In this document: piece after piece, positions 1 to 9,944 of the stretch
Layout of the letters: each line of letters begins with the position of its first letter
How positions within the stretch are numbered: the first letter of the stretch is position 1
Assembly (NCBI GenBank): GCA_021234155.1
Contig: JAJEKV010000067.1
Coordinates: 1,980,755-2,044,754 of the forward strand
Length of the DNA stretch: 64,000 nt
Reading direction: 5' to 3'
DNA from: Isoetes taiwanensis
Lineage: Eukaryota > Streptophyta > Lycopodiopsida > Isoetales > Isoetaceae
Program-made: the position numbers and the translations under genes
Notes under the pieces: model-generated
Told to the model about the DNA's origin: nothing
What the model saw: only the letters and a program-made list of their open reading frames with translations
Databases searched by the model: none

Positions 1-540
1 AAAGGGAAAGGGTGGGGGAAATGATGAAAAAGAAGGAAAGGAAAAAGAAAAGGGAGGCGGAAAAGGGGGGAAAGGAAAGGAAAAAAGGCATGAGAAAAAG
101 GAAGAAGAAAAAATGGAAAAAGAGACATGAGATAAAGAAGAAGAAGGGGTGACGAGAGGAAGAAAACATTAAAAAAAGGTGGGGAAAAAGGAATGCAAAA
201 GGGCATGAGAAAAGGGAAGGAAAAGAGAAAAGCAAAAGGAATGGAAAAAGGAAAGGGAAAAAAGAGCATGAGAAAAATGGGAAGGGTGGAGAAAGGTGAA
301 AAGGGAAGGAAAAAAGCCGTCAAAGAAAGGGAAAGGGAAAGGGAAAAATGAGAAGGAGAAAAGGAAAGAAAAGAGGAGGGAGAAGAGGGTAAAAAAGAAA
401 AGAAAAAAAAAAGAGAGAAGGAGAAAAGTAAATGTGCAGGGAAAATAAGAAAAGGGAAAAAAGAAAGTGTGTAAGAAAATGAGAAAAAAAAGATATGCAG
501 GATAGAGCAAAGGGAAGGTTATCAAATGCACAAAAACCTC
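1..540. repeat. Purine-rich low-complexity tract
   Basis: The plus strand is almost only A and G for over 500 bases, with scattered short interruptions such as catgag. It is a decayed mix of GGAAA/GAAAA-type microsatellite. The long reading frame on the complement (F/S/L-rich) is a by-product of this composition and is not called as a gene. Polypurine strand asymmetry of this length can form triplex DNA in principle; that is inference. Confidence 0.85.
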
Positions 541-617
541 TTATAGCCTAGATATGACGGACTTGGTTAACGAGTCTGAGCTGAATAGGTTTCCATCCAC
601 AAATGTTCCCAACATTT

Positions 618-645
618 GCCCAGCAACGCTGGGCACCATTACTAG
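618..645 (+). mobile_element. Helitron-type 3' terminus (copy 1)
   Basis: A perfect 7-bp hairpin with a 3-nt loop (gcccagc-aac-gctgggc, 618-634) is followed 11 nt later by CTAG (642-645) and then T. This is the classic Helitron 3' end: a GC-rich hairpin just upstream of CTRR, inserted before a host T. The same structure recurs at 3219-3246 and 32638-32665, so it is an element end and not chance. The body of this copy lies to the left and its 5' end is not recognised. Confidence 0.72.
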
Positions 646-3246
646 TCCTCCTATATAATAATGATATAGTGTGTGTCCGTTATACATCTCGCCCTAAATC
701 CAACGACTGAAATTTCACCGTGCAATAAAGGGTGGAGATTTTTTATCTTCTTAAAATATAAAAAAAAAAACCCTATCTATTGCACCGCAATGGTGCAACC
801 AGCGAGTTCCATCGCTACAGAGTAGGTTATGAAGGCGCCTGAGCCGAGTTCTACCACTGCCAAGTCGATCGAGCATTTTCTATTATTAAAATGGCTTGGG
901 CGATCAGGGTTTCAAATCCGGCAACGATGTCCCTTTTTGGCTATCAAACTTAAGTCATGGACCAGTCGACCCATTCCTTCCGTTCCTTGGGCCTGCATTG
1001 CGTCCTTTCTATTTAGGCCAAATTCTGATTTGATTTAGTGTTTTTTGATGAGGATGATAGGAAGAGAAGGTTTACTACGACACTCAGCGTCAAGGAGCGG
1101 GCTGCCAGATCTTAGAGAAAGCAGAAGCAGAGAAGTGGCACCATGATGCGGAACCCCAGCATGAGCAGGGGAATTGACCCAGGTACAATTTGGAGATTTT
1201 TGTACTGAAAGATAATGCTGCCTTTGTTCGTGAAGCTATTTCTTTTATTGCGTCTTCTTGACCATCTCAATATTGCTGCATTGAAGCACTGCTTCTTACC
1301 ACTGATAAAGACGAATGTGCAGAGGTCCCATATGCTCTATTTTCCCATTTCTCATCCAGGATTTTTGTCTACAAGGGGTATATTCCTGCCACAACTAAAC
1401 TCTTCTCAAATCCTTCAAGTGGTATTGCAAGTCTTTATTGGCAAAGCATGTTCAATTCTACTTTATAGGTTCGAAAACGTAGCATTCCTTTAGAATGCAG
1501 GTACCTAGGAGTAGTATAACGACTTTGGGTAATGGGTTTTCTTCTGGAATAGGACCCAAAAGTTCCAAGATAGGGATTTTGGTGTTTGACATGCAAATAC
1601 GATTGTAAAGGATTCAATTTGAACCACATACTTTCAAATAGAGAAAATTGCTACAGTAGTATAGTATCAAATGGCTTGCATAGCTTCTTGATGAATTTGT
1701 ATATTTTCAATTTGTGTGGGATTATGAATAATTTCTGTAAAGCATCTTCTGATTTCAGAGGACTGGAAGTGTTTATTTGCAAGGTAAGGTATTTGGCAAT
1801 CACTGTAAAGATCCACAATGGATAAATCTTTAACTCAAGCAAAACTGACATTGATATCATGCTAACACTGGGCACATTCTTGATTATTTGATCACTTTTG
1901 CTGAATGTTTCGCTTTAAAAAGTGATTGAACACATGCATGCACAATTGTTGTATGTGGCAAAACTTTGGGGGGGCTTTCTTTGCCTGTGTTCTATATTTA
2001 TTTCATGGGCTATGATTTGTTGAAGTAAATGGGCCATATGTAATTTTCAGTTTGTTGTAGAACCAACGTTTCAGGTATATATTTGTATTATGCTCACAGA
2101 CTCATTAGATTCATTTATCTATTGTTTTATGATTATTTACCTATTTTGTGCAAGAACGTAAGTGGGGCCTTTTTTATTTTGTAACAGGGCACATGGAAGA
2201 AGTGTCATGCTTTGTTTTCATGGTATCTTCAAAGACACCCTTTTGGTCTGCTTAACAACTAAAGCAGCAACAAAGCAACAAGAATGCCAAATTAATGGAC
2301 CTTCAAAAGTCTAAACACGGCGATGATGGCACCGTTGTGGAGCTAAAGAAAACTCTGCACCTCAGCTTAGGACTCTATTAATATTGTAGTGTGTATTATA
2401 GCGCAAAAAAATCATTGTGATTTTATGATAGTACTTGTAAGCAAGTGCAGAGAACCACAAACTTATTGTATCACGTGTACAAGTTGAATTGATATTCACC
2501 TCTGCTCTGCTGTCAAGCAATTCTCTATATGTTTTGATATCAATGTACAGTGTTTTGAAATCTTATTGTATGTTTTGAAATCTTATAAAATTAAATGATG
2601 TCTAAAGAGAATGGAGGATATAAGTGAGGAGGACGGGTATAAAATTCTTTGCGTTTATTTAGCAAGGAACGTTGCAATGACAAGGATAGTAGTATCTGTT
2701 TAAACACAATGTCCTATGAGATGTATTCAAATGTCCTATGAGATGCATTCAACTTATGTTTTTGCTTCTACATACTCTAGAACATGGTCAGACAAGATAC
2801 CCACTATTGCCTCCAATACCCCATGGTAGTAACAAGAAGACATGCTTTGGTTTTCAACTTATCATCAAAGATTCATAGGTTTTCCTTATTGGAAAAGAAA
2901 AGGCTCAACAAATAAGCAAAGATATGGTATCTATTACAAATAGTAGTTGGCATTACATCATGTATTTGAACAATGAATTCTTAGGCAAGATTGTTTCCAC
3001 TTCCAAGCTTAAGCTTACCACAATTAAGAACACTATAGAAGGACAACAACATGATGACTTTGATAAATTCCAACAACAACATAACGTGATGAGCACAACT
3101 ACAAAACATATATATTATATTACAATTAAATTACATGCCCAAGAAGTAAAACCCCTTCTACATGATGTTCCTATGCAATGTCCAGTAGGCGTCCCAACAT
3201 TTGCAAGTTTCAAATCATGCCCAGCAACGCTGGGCACCATAACTAG
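646..3246 (+). mobile_element. Probable Helitron body, non-autonomous
   Basis: The 3' end is well supported by the hairpin plus CTAG at 3219-3246. The 5' end is inferred: TCCTCCTATATAATAATGA (from 646) is AT-rich and TC-initiated, as Helitron 5' ends are, and abuts the previous Helitron end head-to-tail. No Rep/helicase gene is visible. Inside are exon-like pieces of unknown origin, for example an open stretch at 829-1038 and one at about 1075-1197 followed by a possible GT donor, which would fit gene-fragment capture. Two short tandem duplications sit at 2708-2749 (21 bp) and near 2555-2590. The 5' boundary could be wrong. Confidence 0.45.
3219..3246 (+). mobile_element. Helitron-type 3' terminus (copy 2)
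   Basis: Hairpin gcccagc-aac-gctgggc at 3219-3235, then accataactag, ending CTAG at 3243-3246 before T. Reading the complement from the right, the gypsy integrase frame stays open and family-like (HWEEYLPYLKFSYNN) until exactly this CTAG. The CTAG/T junction is therefore the true edge of an insertion into that retrotransposon. Confidence 0.8.
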
Positions 3247-3911
3247 TTGTTATATGAAAACTTTAGGTAAGGCAAATATTCCTCCCAATGAGTTTGGCAT
3301 TCATGGACAAAACTTCTCAATATATCTTCCAAGATCATGTTATTCGCTCAGTTTGGCCATCCGTTTGTGGGTGGTTACGACTACTCATTCTCAATCGTAC
3401 CTTGAGACCTTTCATAAGGTCCTTCCAAAAGTAACCTGTAAACTTGGTATCCCTATCACTTATGAGAGATAAAGGCAAACCAACAATAGGGAAAACATAT
3501 CTCAGATATGCAGTTGCTACATCTAGATTGGTAGCATCCCCCTTTAAGGCCCGGCATACTTCGTTAGACAATCAACAATTACCCACACCTGAGTGTTTTG
3601 CCTTATGGATCTAGGCAAAGCGACTATAAAGTCCATACTTATACACTCACATCTTTGCAATGGTATAGGTAAAGGTTGCAATAGTCCCCGAATACGACCA
3701 TGGTCAGCTTTAATAGGTTGACACGTCAAACAATGCGAAACCAAGTCCCTGACTCCTTCATGTCTGGCCAAAAGTAGTGGCGCTTGACCAACTCATAGGT
3801 CTTCCATTCACCCACATGCCCAGCTTGTGTGGTTTCATGATGGTCACGCAATATCAATTCTTGAAGATTAGCATGCAATGGTACATAAGCCCTTGGCTTA
3901 TAAAAGTACAA
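3247..3911 (-). pseudogene. Gypsy integrase, broken
   Basis: Three overlapping frames carry the integrase in order. An H2C2-type zinc-binding and linker part is at 3911-3726 (HYFWPDM). The core starts at 3771-3544 (CLTCQPIKADH, then MDFIVALP with the first catalytic Asp, VIVDCLTKYA). The next part at 3571-3335 holds ISDRDTKFT with the second Asp and the HPQTDGQTER stretch with the Glu. The frame continues as LEDILRSFVHECQTHWEEY up to 3247. Frame changes near 3740 and 3560, and truncation at the Helitron, make it a pseudogene. It would have inserted element cDNA into the genome. Confidence 0.85.
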
Positions 3912-3919
3912 CCCATCCT

Positions 3920-4884
3920 GTTCAGTCTACCAATCCCCAAATTTGGTTACTGCGGGTTGTTGTTTATCTTCTTGACATGCCTCTATAATCCTTTGAAAGA
4001 GATCATTCTCCCCTACCATCAAAGTGTTAAAATCCTGGAAAAAGTATCCGCAACTAGATTATTCTTTCCAAGAGTATGCTCAATACTAAAATGGAACTCA
4101 TGCAAAGAGTCAAGCCACCTATCTTGCCTAGGGCTAATCTCAGCTTGGCTTTGCAAAAATCTCAAAGGCTTGTGGTCAGTATATATCACAACCACATCTC
4201 AAGTGGTGTCGCCACGTCTTCAATGCATGAACTATAGCCAGTAGTTCTTGCTCATATATAGCATAATTCCATTCTACTTGATTAAGCTTACGGCTTTCAT
4301 ATGCAATAACACGACCTTGTTGCATAAGCACAGCTCTTGCCCACAAGCATCCATGTATACCTCAAACGATTCATTGAGATCGGGTACCTTCAGTACTGGA
4401 CTACTCACCAAAAGACTTTTGATCCTTTCAAAAGCCTCTTGTTGAGCTTGACCCCCCATATACTCTTGATCGTTTCTTAAAAGATCCGTGAGAGGGTCTA
4501 CTACCTTAGAAAACTTAGGCACAACTTTTCGGTAGTAGGTAGCCAACCCAAGAAAACTCAACTCATGAACATTCTCAGGTTGAATCCATTCTTGTACTAC
4601 TTGTACTTTGCTAGGGTCTGGAGACACTCCCTTCCCGACAAAATGTGGCCCAAATAAGCAACTCTTTGCTTAAGGAAATCACACTTAAAGATTTTGGCAT
4701 ACAACTTATTGGATCGCAACACTTCAAGCACTTGTTCTAGATGCTGAAAGTGTTCTTCTAACGAGTTCGAGTATACAAGTATATCATCCAAGAATACTTC
4801 AACGGATTTGTCTAAGTAATCAACGAATACTCGGATCATCAATCTCGTGAACGTAGCCGGCGCATTGGTGAGAATAAACGGCAT
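3920..4884 (-). pseudogene. Gypsy reverse transcriptase / RNase H, broken
   Basis: The 4884-4597 frame has the C-terminal RT core: MPFILTNAPATF, then FLDDILVYS, which contains the catalytic D-D pair in the usual gypsy xxDD context, and KIFKCDF. A second frame (4627-4274) continues with LGLATYYRKVVPKFS and the start of RNase H ([14 protein letters not shown]). RNase H runs on in another frame to about 3920 ([19 protein letters not shown] near 4200-4260). The RT N-terminus (the LDLRSGYHQ region) and the protease are missing. Confidence 0.82.
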
Positions 4885-4998
4885 GACTAAGAATTCATAG
4901 TGGCCTTGATGAGTTCGAAAGGCAGTTTTCGGTTCGTCACCCTCAAGGATTTTAATTTAATGATATCCACTCCTTAGTTGAATTTTGGTTATAAAACT

Positions 4999-5523
4999 TT
5001 ATAGCTGCCTTTTTCTGACTGGAATCTTTAGACTGCCCCGCAGCCTTTTTGTTTGACTAATTCCATTTTCTCTTTTTAGCAGATGACGTCTCATCCGCAG
5101 AATTTCAGTTCGTTTTGATTTCCAGTCAAAACTTTTCTTCATCTTTTGAGGTTCCTCATGACCAGCTAAGTTTCTTGCAAGCTCAACTGCTTCCTCGACG
5201 CCTTTAGGTTCTGTTTGCAAAAGGTATGTCTTAATACTGATTTTCATTAGACCGTTCACAAAGTAGTCCATCCTCATTTGAGGGATAAGGTCGGGAAGTC
5301 TCGCAGACAACCCTCGGAGCTTATTAACATACTCCTGTAAAGTCCTGATTTGCACTGACTCCCTGAGTGATATCAGTGCATGACGACTATCAAATTGAGG
5401 TGCATACTCATCTTTAAATCGTTTATAAAAATTGGTCCAAGACCGAAAGGTCTTTCCGCTGTCAGTGTGAATAACCCACCATGAAGCAGCAGCACCTTTT
5501 ACTTTAAGAGAAGCATGCAACAC
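4999..5523 (-). pseudogene. Gypsy gag, central part
   Basis: A 174-aa open stretch matches the retrotransposon gag fold seen in plant gypsy elements: KGAAASWW near the start, FKDEYAP, LISLRESVQ and LPQTEPKG-like strings, then a basic tail. The CCHC zinc knuckle expected after the tail is not visible. More N-terminal gag lies at 5763-6008 and 6529-6265. Confidence 0.7.
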
Positions 5524-5762
5524 CTTTGCTGTATCGCCTTTCTTGTAGTCACATAATATAACTTCATGCGACCTAACTAGAGCATAGCATCCTCTGTCAT
5601 ACCAGTTCCATCGAATTCTGGCATCTTCATCTTCTCAAGAGCCTTGATCTCCTCCTCAGAAAGCCCATTCAAGGTCTCTTCAAAAGACTCACCAACAGCT
5701 GGTTTATTGTATCTGGCACAGTGCGACCAACCCCAAGTGGTGCACTCGTACCCACTCGTTCC

Positions 5763-6529
5763 CTAGCAGTACCCCCGTATCGTTTGGGTTGTAGAGTTGT
5801 TTCCAACACCCCTAGAATTTTGCATGAGCCGATCAAGGGATTCCTTAAGGCGTTGCTCCCTGGCAGCGCTCACAATAATCCATCGATTCATTTTCCCTTG
5901 CATGTTATCCAGGGGTTTAGCAATCAGAGATTGCTCATCCTGGGAACCCCCTTGTGTGGCAATAACTACTATTGCAGTCATCAGTATGGGTGGGAGTACT
6001 GCTTCCAAAGCCTACTCCACTAGTAACAACACCTTCCCTACTAGCTGCTAAGCCTCTTTGTGGAACTGAAATACCCCCAGGGCGTCCCGGGGGGTGCACC
6101 TATCATATGGGGGTACCTCATGTGCGTGCAAGGGGTCGCCGAAAACCCCCTTGGATATGCCTTCGAAATCTTCCAAAAACTCCCATTTCAGCCACATATT
6201 GAACCTAAAAAAAAACACCTAGGTAAAAAACCCTTTTGGGTCACTCACCTAAATTTTACGGCTACAACTATGTGAACCCCCCTTGTAGGACGTTCGGTTC
6301 TAATAGTAGGCAGTACATTAATTGCAGTTTCTGTAGATACTGGATTAACTGAAGTTATAGGAAGTTCTGATAACTCTGCACTGGGTCGTGTCTGCAGTAA
6401 TATCTCAAAGTCAAATACAGCTAGATCCTCTAGGTAGATATCCTGGAGTGCTTGTATAATACCATCAGTCAATGCTACAACTGGCAGACCATCAATTGGT
6501 TGCGCCATTCCTTGCGTTGGATCAGCCAT
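5763..6529 (-). pseudogene. Gypsy gag N-terminal part, interrupted
   Basis: An ATG at 6529 (MADPTQGMAQPIDG) begins directly after the primer-binding site, the expected place for a gag start. This frame runs to 6265. The stretch at about 6065-6260 looks unlike gag, contains a G/C-rich block and breaks the frame. Gag-like sequence resumes at 6008-5763 with a helix-rich segment (AAREQRLKESLDRLMQ). I infer a small insertion plus frameshifts. Confidence 0.5.
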
Positions 6530-6530
6530 G

Positions 6531-6553
6531 GCTCAGAACCGTGCTCTGATATC
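6531..6553 (-). other. Primer-binding site (initiator tRNA-Met)
   Basis: On the minus strand, directly inside the LTR end, the sequence reads TGATATCAGAGCACGGTT. It differs at one early base from the plant consensus TGGTATCAGAGC, which is complementary to the 3' end of initiator tRNA-Met. It fixes the LTR boundary at 6558 and the element orientation. Confidence 0.8.
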
Positions 6554-6557
6554 AAAT

Positions 6558-7353
6558 TGTCATAGCCTACAAAAAGTAGGACGGATTGTGCCACGTAGAA
6601 TTCCCAGAATTCCCCTCAACTGTGAGTTCCCAAAACTCCCTACGCACAACCGATACTGATCCCCAAGATCAGTCTGAAGCGCAGCTTCAACAAGTTCTAT
6701 CACAAGAACTTAGTATTACAGTAGCAGTATTGATCAAGAAGAGTCCAAAACGCTCCCACAACGGAACAACTCCACAAGCCAATACCAAATTATGGAGTAA
6801 CTCGGAACAACCCAAGTTGATCCTTGATCAATTCGAAATGGGTTAGAACAACATGAAATGGAAGGTCAAGCAGTATGGAAGAGCGAAAAACTCTAATTAC
6901 CTGGCTCCAATAGCAAAACTATGATCTGCCAAAACGCCCTCAATCCAATATAAGGTAACTAAAACTAAGGTTAGACTAAAACTAAGGTTTATGGGCCTTT
7001 ATCCCAGCTCGAATCGAGCATCGCATGGTCAGATCCGACCCCTTTTATAGGATTCAGCCGACCTGATACAGGTCACGATCCTCAAGGTTCAATTTGCCTT
7101 TTAATCACCTCATCCAATGCAGTGATGCCACATCATCCCCCCAAGGCAATGGTTGAATGTTTTTATGAAGGCCCTTTAACATTATAATTAAATGCCATTT
7201 TAACGTACGAAACAATTGCCATTAAAAATAACCCGTACGTCGCTTTTAAGTGGTAACTGCCCTCTGGAACATTCCCAGGCCACCCAGTGGCACTCCCAAG
7301 GCTAACTCCCCGTCCCAAGGCCTGCAAGCACAACTTGCCCTTGGACCGTAACA
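6558..7353 (-). mobile_element. 5' LTR of the gypsy element
   Basis: About 796 bp, starting TGTCATAGCC and ending GGACCGTAACA on the plus strand, so TG...CA bounded. It adjoins the primer-binding site. Its whole length is similar to 47785-48568, with matching starts (tRtcgcctacaaaaagtagg type) and matching ends (cttgcccttggacc..taaca), which confirms both edges. Reading frames within it, including one at 7518-7246 that crosses the edge, are not called as genes. Confidence 0.85.
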
Positions 7354-8909
7354 ATCTGTTGTAGTAAAAGACCAACGATCTTCTTCAAGGGATTTCAACC
7401 ACCAAACAGATAGGTCATATCTCAATTTAGAAGTAAAAGCGACAATTCTTTGCAAAAGCAGAAACAGTTGTAGATCTTGAACCAATTCCCATCCTTGAGC
7501 CAATGTAAATTCCTTCAATCGAAGACTGTGATTTAGTAATAATGATCTTAGCCAAGAGTCAGAAGCCAGAAGCTAATTTTGTAGCTTTACCTATAGCATT
7601 TTGAAGGTGGATCCTGATATGAATAAGGATCTTAACCTGCAAAATTTCAAGTTAACAGAAAGAAAACACCACGAGGTACTCGATTTACTACCCAACTGGA
7701 CCCATTAGAAAAGTCTTCAAGAGCTTTCTAATAAGTCAAATATCGTTCAATTCTAATTTGTGGTCATATAGATATCATTTATCAAAGTTGTCCTTTTATT
7801 TAGGTAACAACACCTTTTTTTCCTTTTTGCTTTTAAATGATAGCCTAAGAGCCGAGATTTACTTTTAACTTGCTCTTTATAAATATCAAGGTTTAGACAT
7901 ATTGGATGGCTTTCTTACCTAATCATATCAAAAAAAATATTGTTTCATGCAAGGCCACTCCACCAAGAACCATATCAATTCATTTTTTTCTCAAGGCTGA
8001 TCGTCCTCGATTATCTACATTGAGGTCATAACTTCTTTAAAGACTGATCAAACTCAATCATCTGTCTTGAAAAGTAACAATCTTTTCCCAAAGCTAGTCA
8101 CTTGGCTACCTGCTTTGAAAAGCTTTCTACTTCTTCTCAGAGCTGGTAATCTTACCATATACCTTAAGAGGATTGCTAAAAAGTATACTTAGGATTACTT
8201 AGGATCGGGTTATTGCGTTGTAGTCACAGTAACCTCTTAGTATCTTTCCTCAAAGAAAACAATTTTTAAACACTTTCATTCAAATCAAAATGGTTCAAAT
8301 ATCATCTACCTTATAAGCCACAAACCTCTAAACCGTAGGTTGCTCCTTCCATCTATAAAAGGTAAAAAATGCTTCCCAAATGTATTTCCTACAATACCAT
8401 CTCCCAAAAAGATTTCCTGCAAAACATTCTCCGTATCCAATATCCACTAATCTAGGAGTAAAATATGGAACCATTACCCACAAGCTCCAAAGAAAGAAAC
8501 TCATTTCTGATATCAATTAATATAAATAAGGATCTTAACCTAGAAAACATCAAGTCAGTAGAAAGTAAAATACCACAAGGTACTCGATTTATCACCCAAC
8601 CGGAACAACTAGAAAAAACGTCATCAAGTCAAGCTACCAATCTGCAAGACTGTATAAGAACAAGCTCTTTCTAACATCAACCACTGGTGTTACATGAACT
8701 CCTTTTAATAATATGATCAAGCAAGAGAAAATACTAGAAGGTAAGGCTAGGCTCATCTTCAAATATAGAAAAAGGCAGAACTAGTTATATAGTCACCTTA
8801 GGCCCATATGCACATTTTTGCGCATATAACTCTCAGATTGTAAGAAATCTATAGACAAACAAGCCTAATCTAGAAATTAGACTAGATAAAGATAAAGAAT
8901 TTTTCCAAC
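7354..8909. other. Host flank with a tandem duplication; no clear gene
   Basis: No convincing gene is seen. Two imperfect copies of a segment occur at about 7610-7740 and 8505-8650 (shared: aaggatcttaacct, ggtactcgattta). The segment that follows copy 1 (7735-7985) reappears in the same orientation at 18754-18985, just past the MULE. I read this as an old host tandem duplication of roughly 1 kb units, split by the MULE insertion. A short open stretch on the complement at about 7370-7518 is amino-acid-like but unrecognised. Confidence 0.6.
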
Positions 8910-8918
8910 AAGATAAAG
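8910..8918. repeat. MULE target-site duplication, left
   Basis: aagataaag immediately before the element start. An identical 9-mer follows the element end at 18745-18753. Nine base pairs is the characteristic length for Mutator-superfamily insertion. Confidence 0.93.
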
Positions 8919-9590
8919 GGGTGAAAATATCCTTACCCTGGTTTTGGTGATTCCATCGCGGTTATTCCCTACCGCGGAATCACAAACCCCCAACGGGATC
9001 CGTGTCGAGGTTCCATTTCCGTACTGGCGGACGGCAATAAAATCAATACCGTCCCGCGGAATCACAAGGGTAGAATACCGCCGGATGGAATCACAACGTA
9101 TTTATACCTCGCGAAGGAATCACGACGACGGAATACCGTCGGACGGAATCACCACGGAATTATTCCACGCGATGGAATCACGGCGTTGTAATACCGCCGG
9201 ATGGAATCACCACGTGAGGATTCCACCCGGCAATCACGCCCGAGGAATACCGTCGGGCCGGAATCACCACGGAATTATTCCCAGCGATGGAATCACGGCG
9301 ATAAATAATCCCGGATGGAATCACCGCGGGGATCCCACGACATCGGAATCACCACCTTGCAATTCCCGGGGCGGAATCACCATATTGATTCCGTTCGATG
9401 GAATCACCAACATCGCGAATCACCGTCGTGGAATCACCAAAGTCGATTCCACGAGGCGGAATCACTCACCACGACCATTCCTCGGCGGAATCACCACAAT
9501 CACGATTCCTTGGACGGAATCACCAAGCAAAATCGATTCCGTCCGGTGGAATCACGCCGTAAAAATCCACCGGATGGAATCACCGAATCA
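8919..9590 (+). repeat. MULE terminal inverted repeat, left
   Basis: The reverse complement of 18066-18744 with small indels; the segment at about 9060-9230 is essentially identical to its partner. After the first 60 bp it is a head-to-tail array of about 29-bp units starting GGAATCAC, each with an ATTCC or AATACC in its second half, so units are quasi-palindromic. Long open frames within it (249 and 111 aa) arise from this periodicity and are not genes. Confidence 0.92.
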
Positions 9591-9944
9591 ACGAAGGGCG
9601 CATCACGGCGTGGTGCCGCGTCGGCATCCAAGGGCACCGTGGATATTTGATATAAAAAGCCGTGCCAAATTCGGGGCTCGGCTTTTGAATTGAATGTCCG
9701 GCGCCCGGGTATTATTAGCGCGTTACCTTTGCCGACCGACAAAGGGAAATGATTGCATGTTCATTGTCCTATCACCGCGTGCCACGTCTTCCCGCTGAAG
9801 ATAGTGATCCTCTCGAAGGAATCACTACCGTTAAGCGCCAAAAAAACCCTCTCTGAGAGCTTAGTTCCGGCCCTCCCGCCTCCCGTTCCGCGCCTCGTTC
9901 CTCCCTCCCGCTCGAATTCTTGTCCCTTTCTGTTCGCTGTTCAG

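Larger units (their letters stand above)
3247..7353 (-). mobile_element. Ty3/gypsy retrotransposon, 3'-truncated
   Basis: On the minus strand the order is LTR (6558-7353), tRNA-Met primer site (about 6531-6553), gag (6529-4999), reverse transcriptase/RNase H (4884-3920) and integrase (3911-3247). Protease and the N-terminal half of RT are not visible, and the frames are broken in many places, so the element is dead. The 3' LTR is missing because the copy ends at the Helitron junction at 3246/3247. A solo LTR of the same family is at 47785-48568. Confidence 0.88.

Noticed and set aside
169-531. 120-codon Phe/Ser/Leu-rich minus-strand frame
   Set aside because: By-product of the polypurine tract on the other strand.
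8919-9590. Possible CRISPR-like array (regular 29-bp spacing)
   Set aside because: Eukaryotic context, units are head-to-tail and degenerate with no unique spacers, and the array is a MULE terminal repeat.
8944-9693. 249-codon frame across the left TIR, and matching frames at 18088-18573
   Set aside because: Both follow from the tandem TIR units and lie in mirror positions of an inverted repeat.
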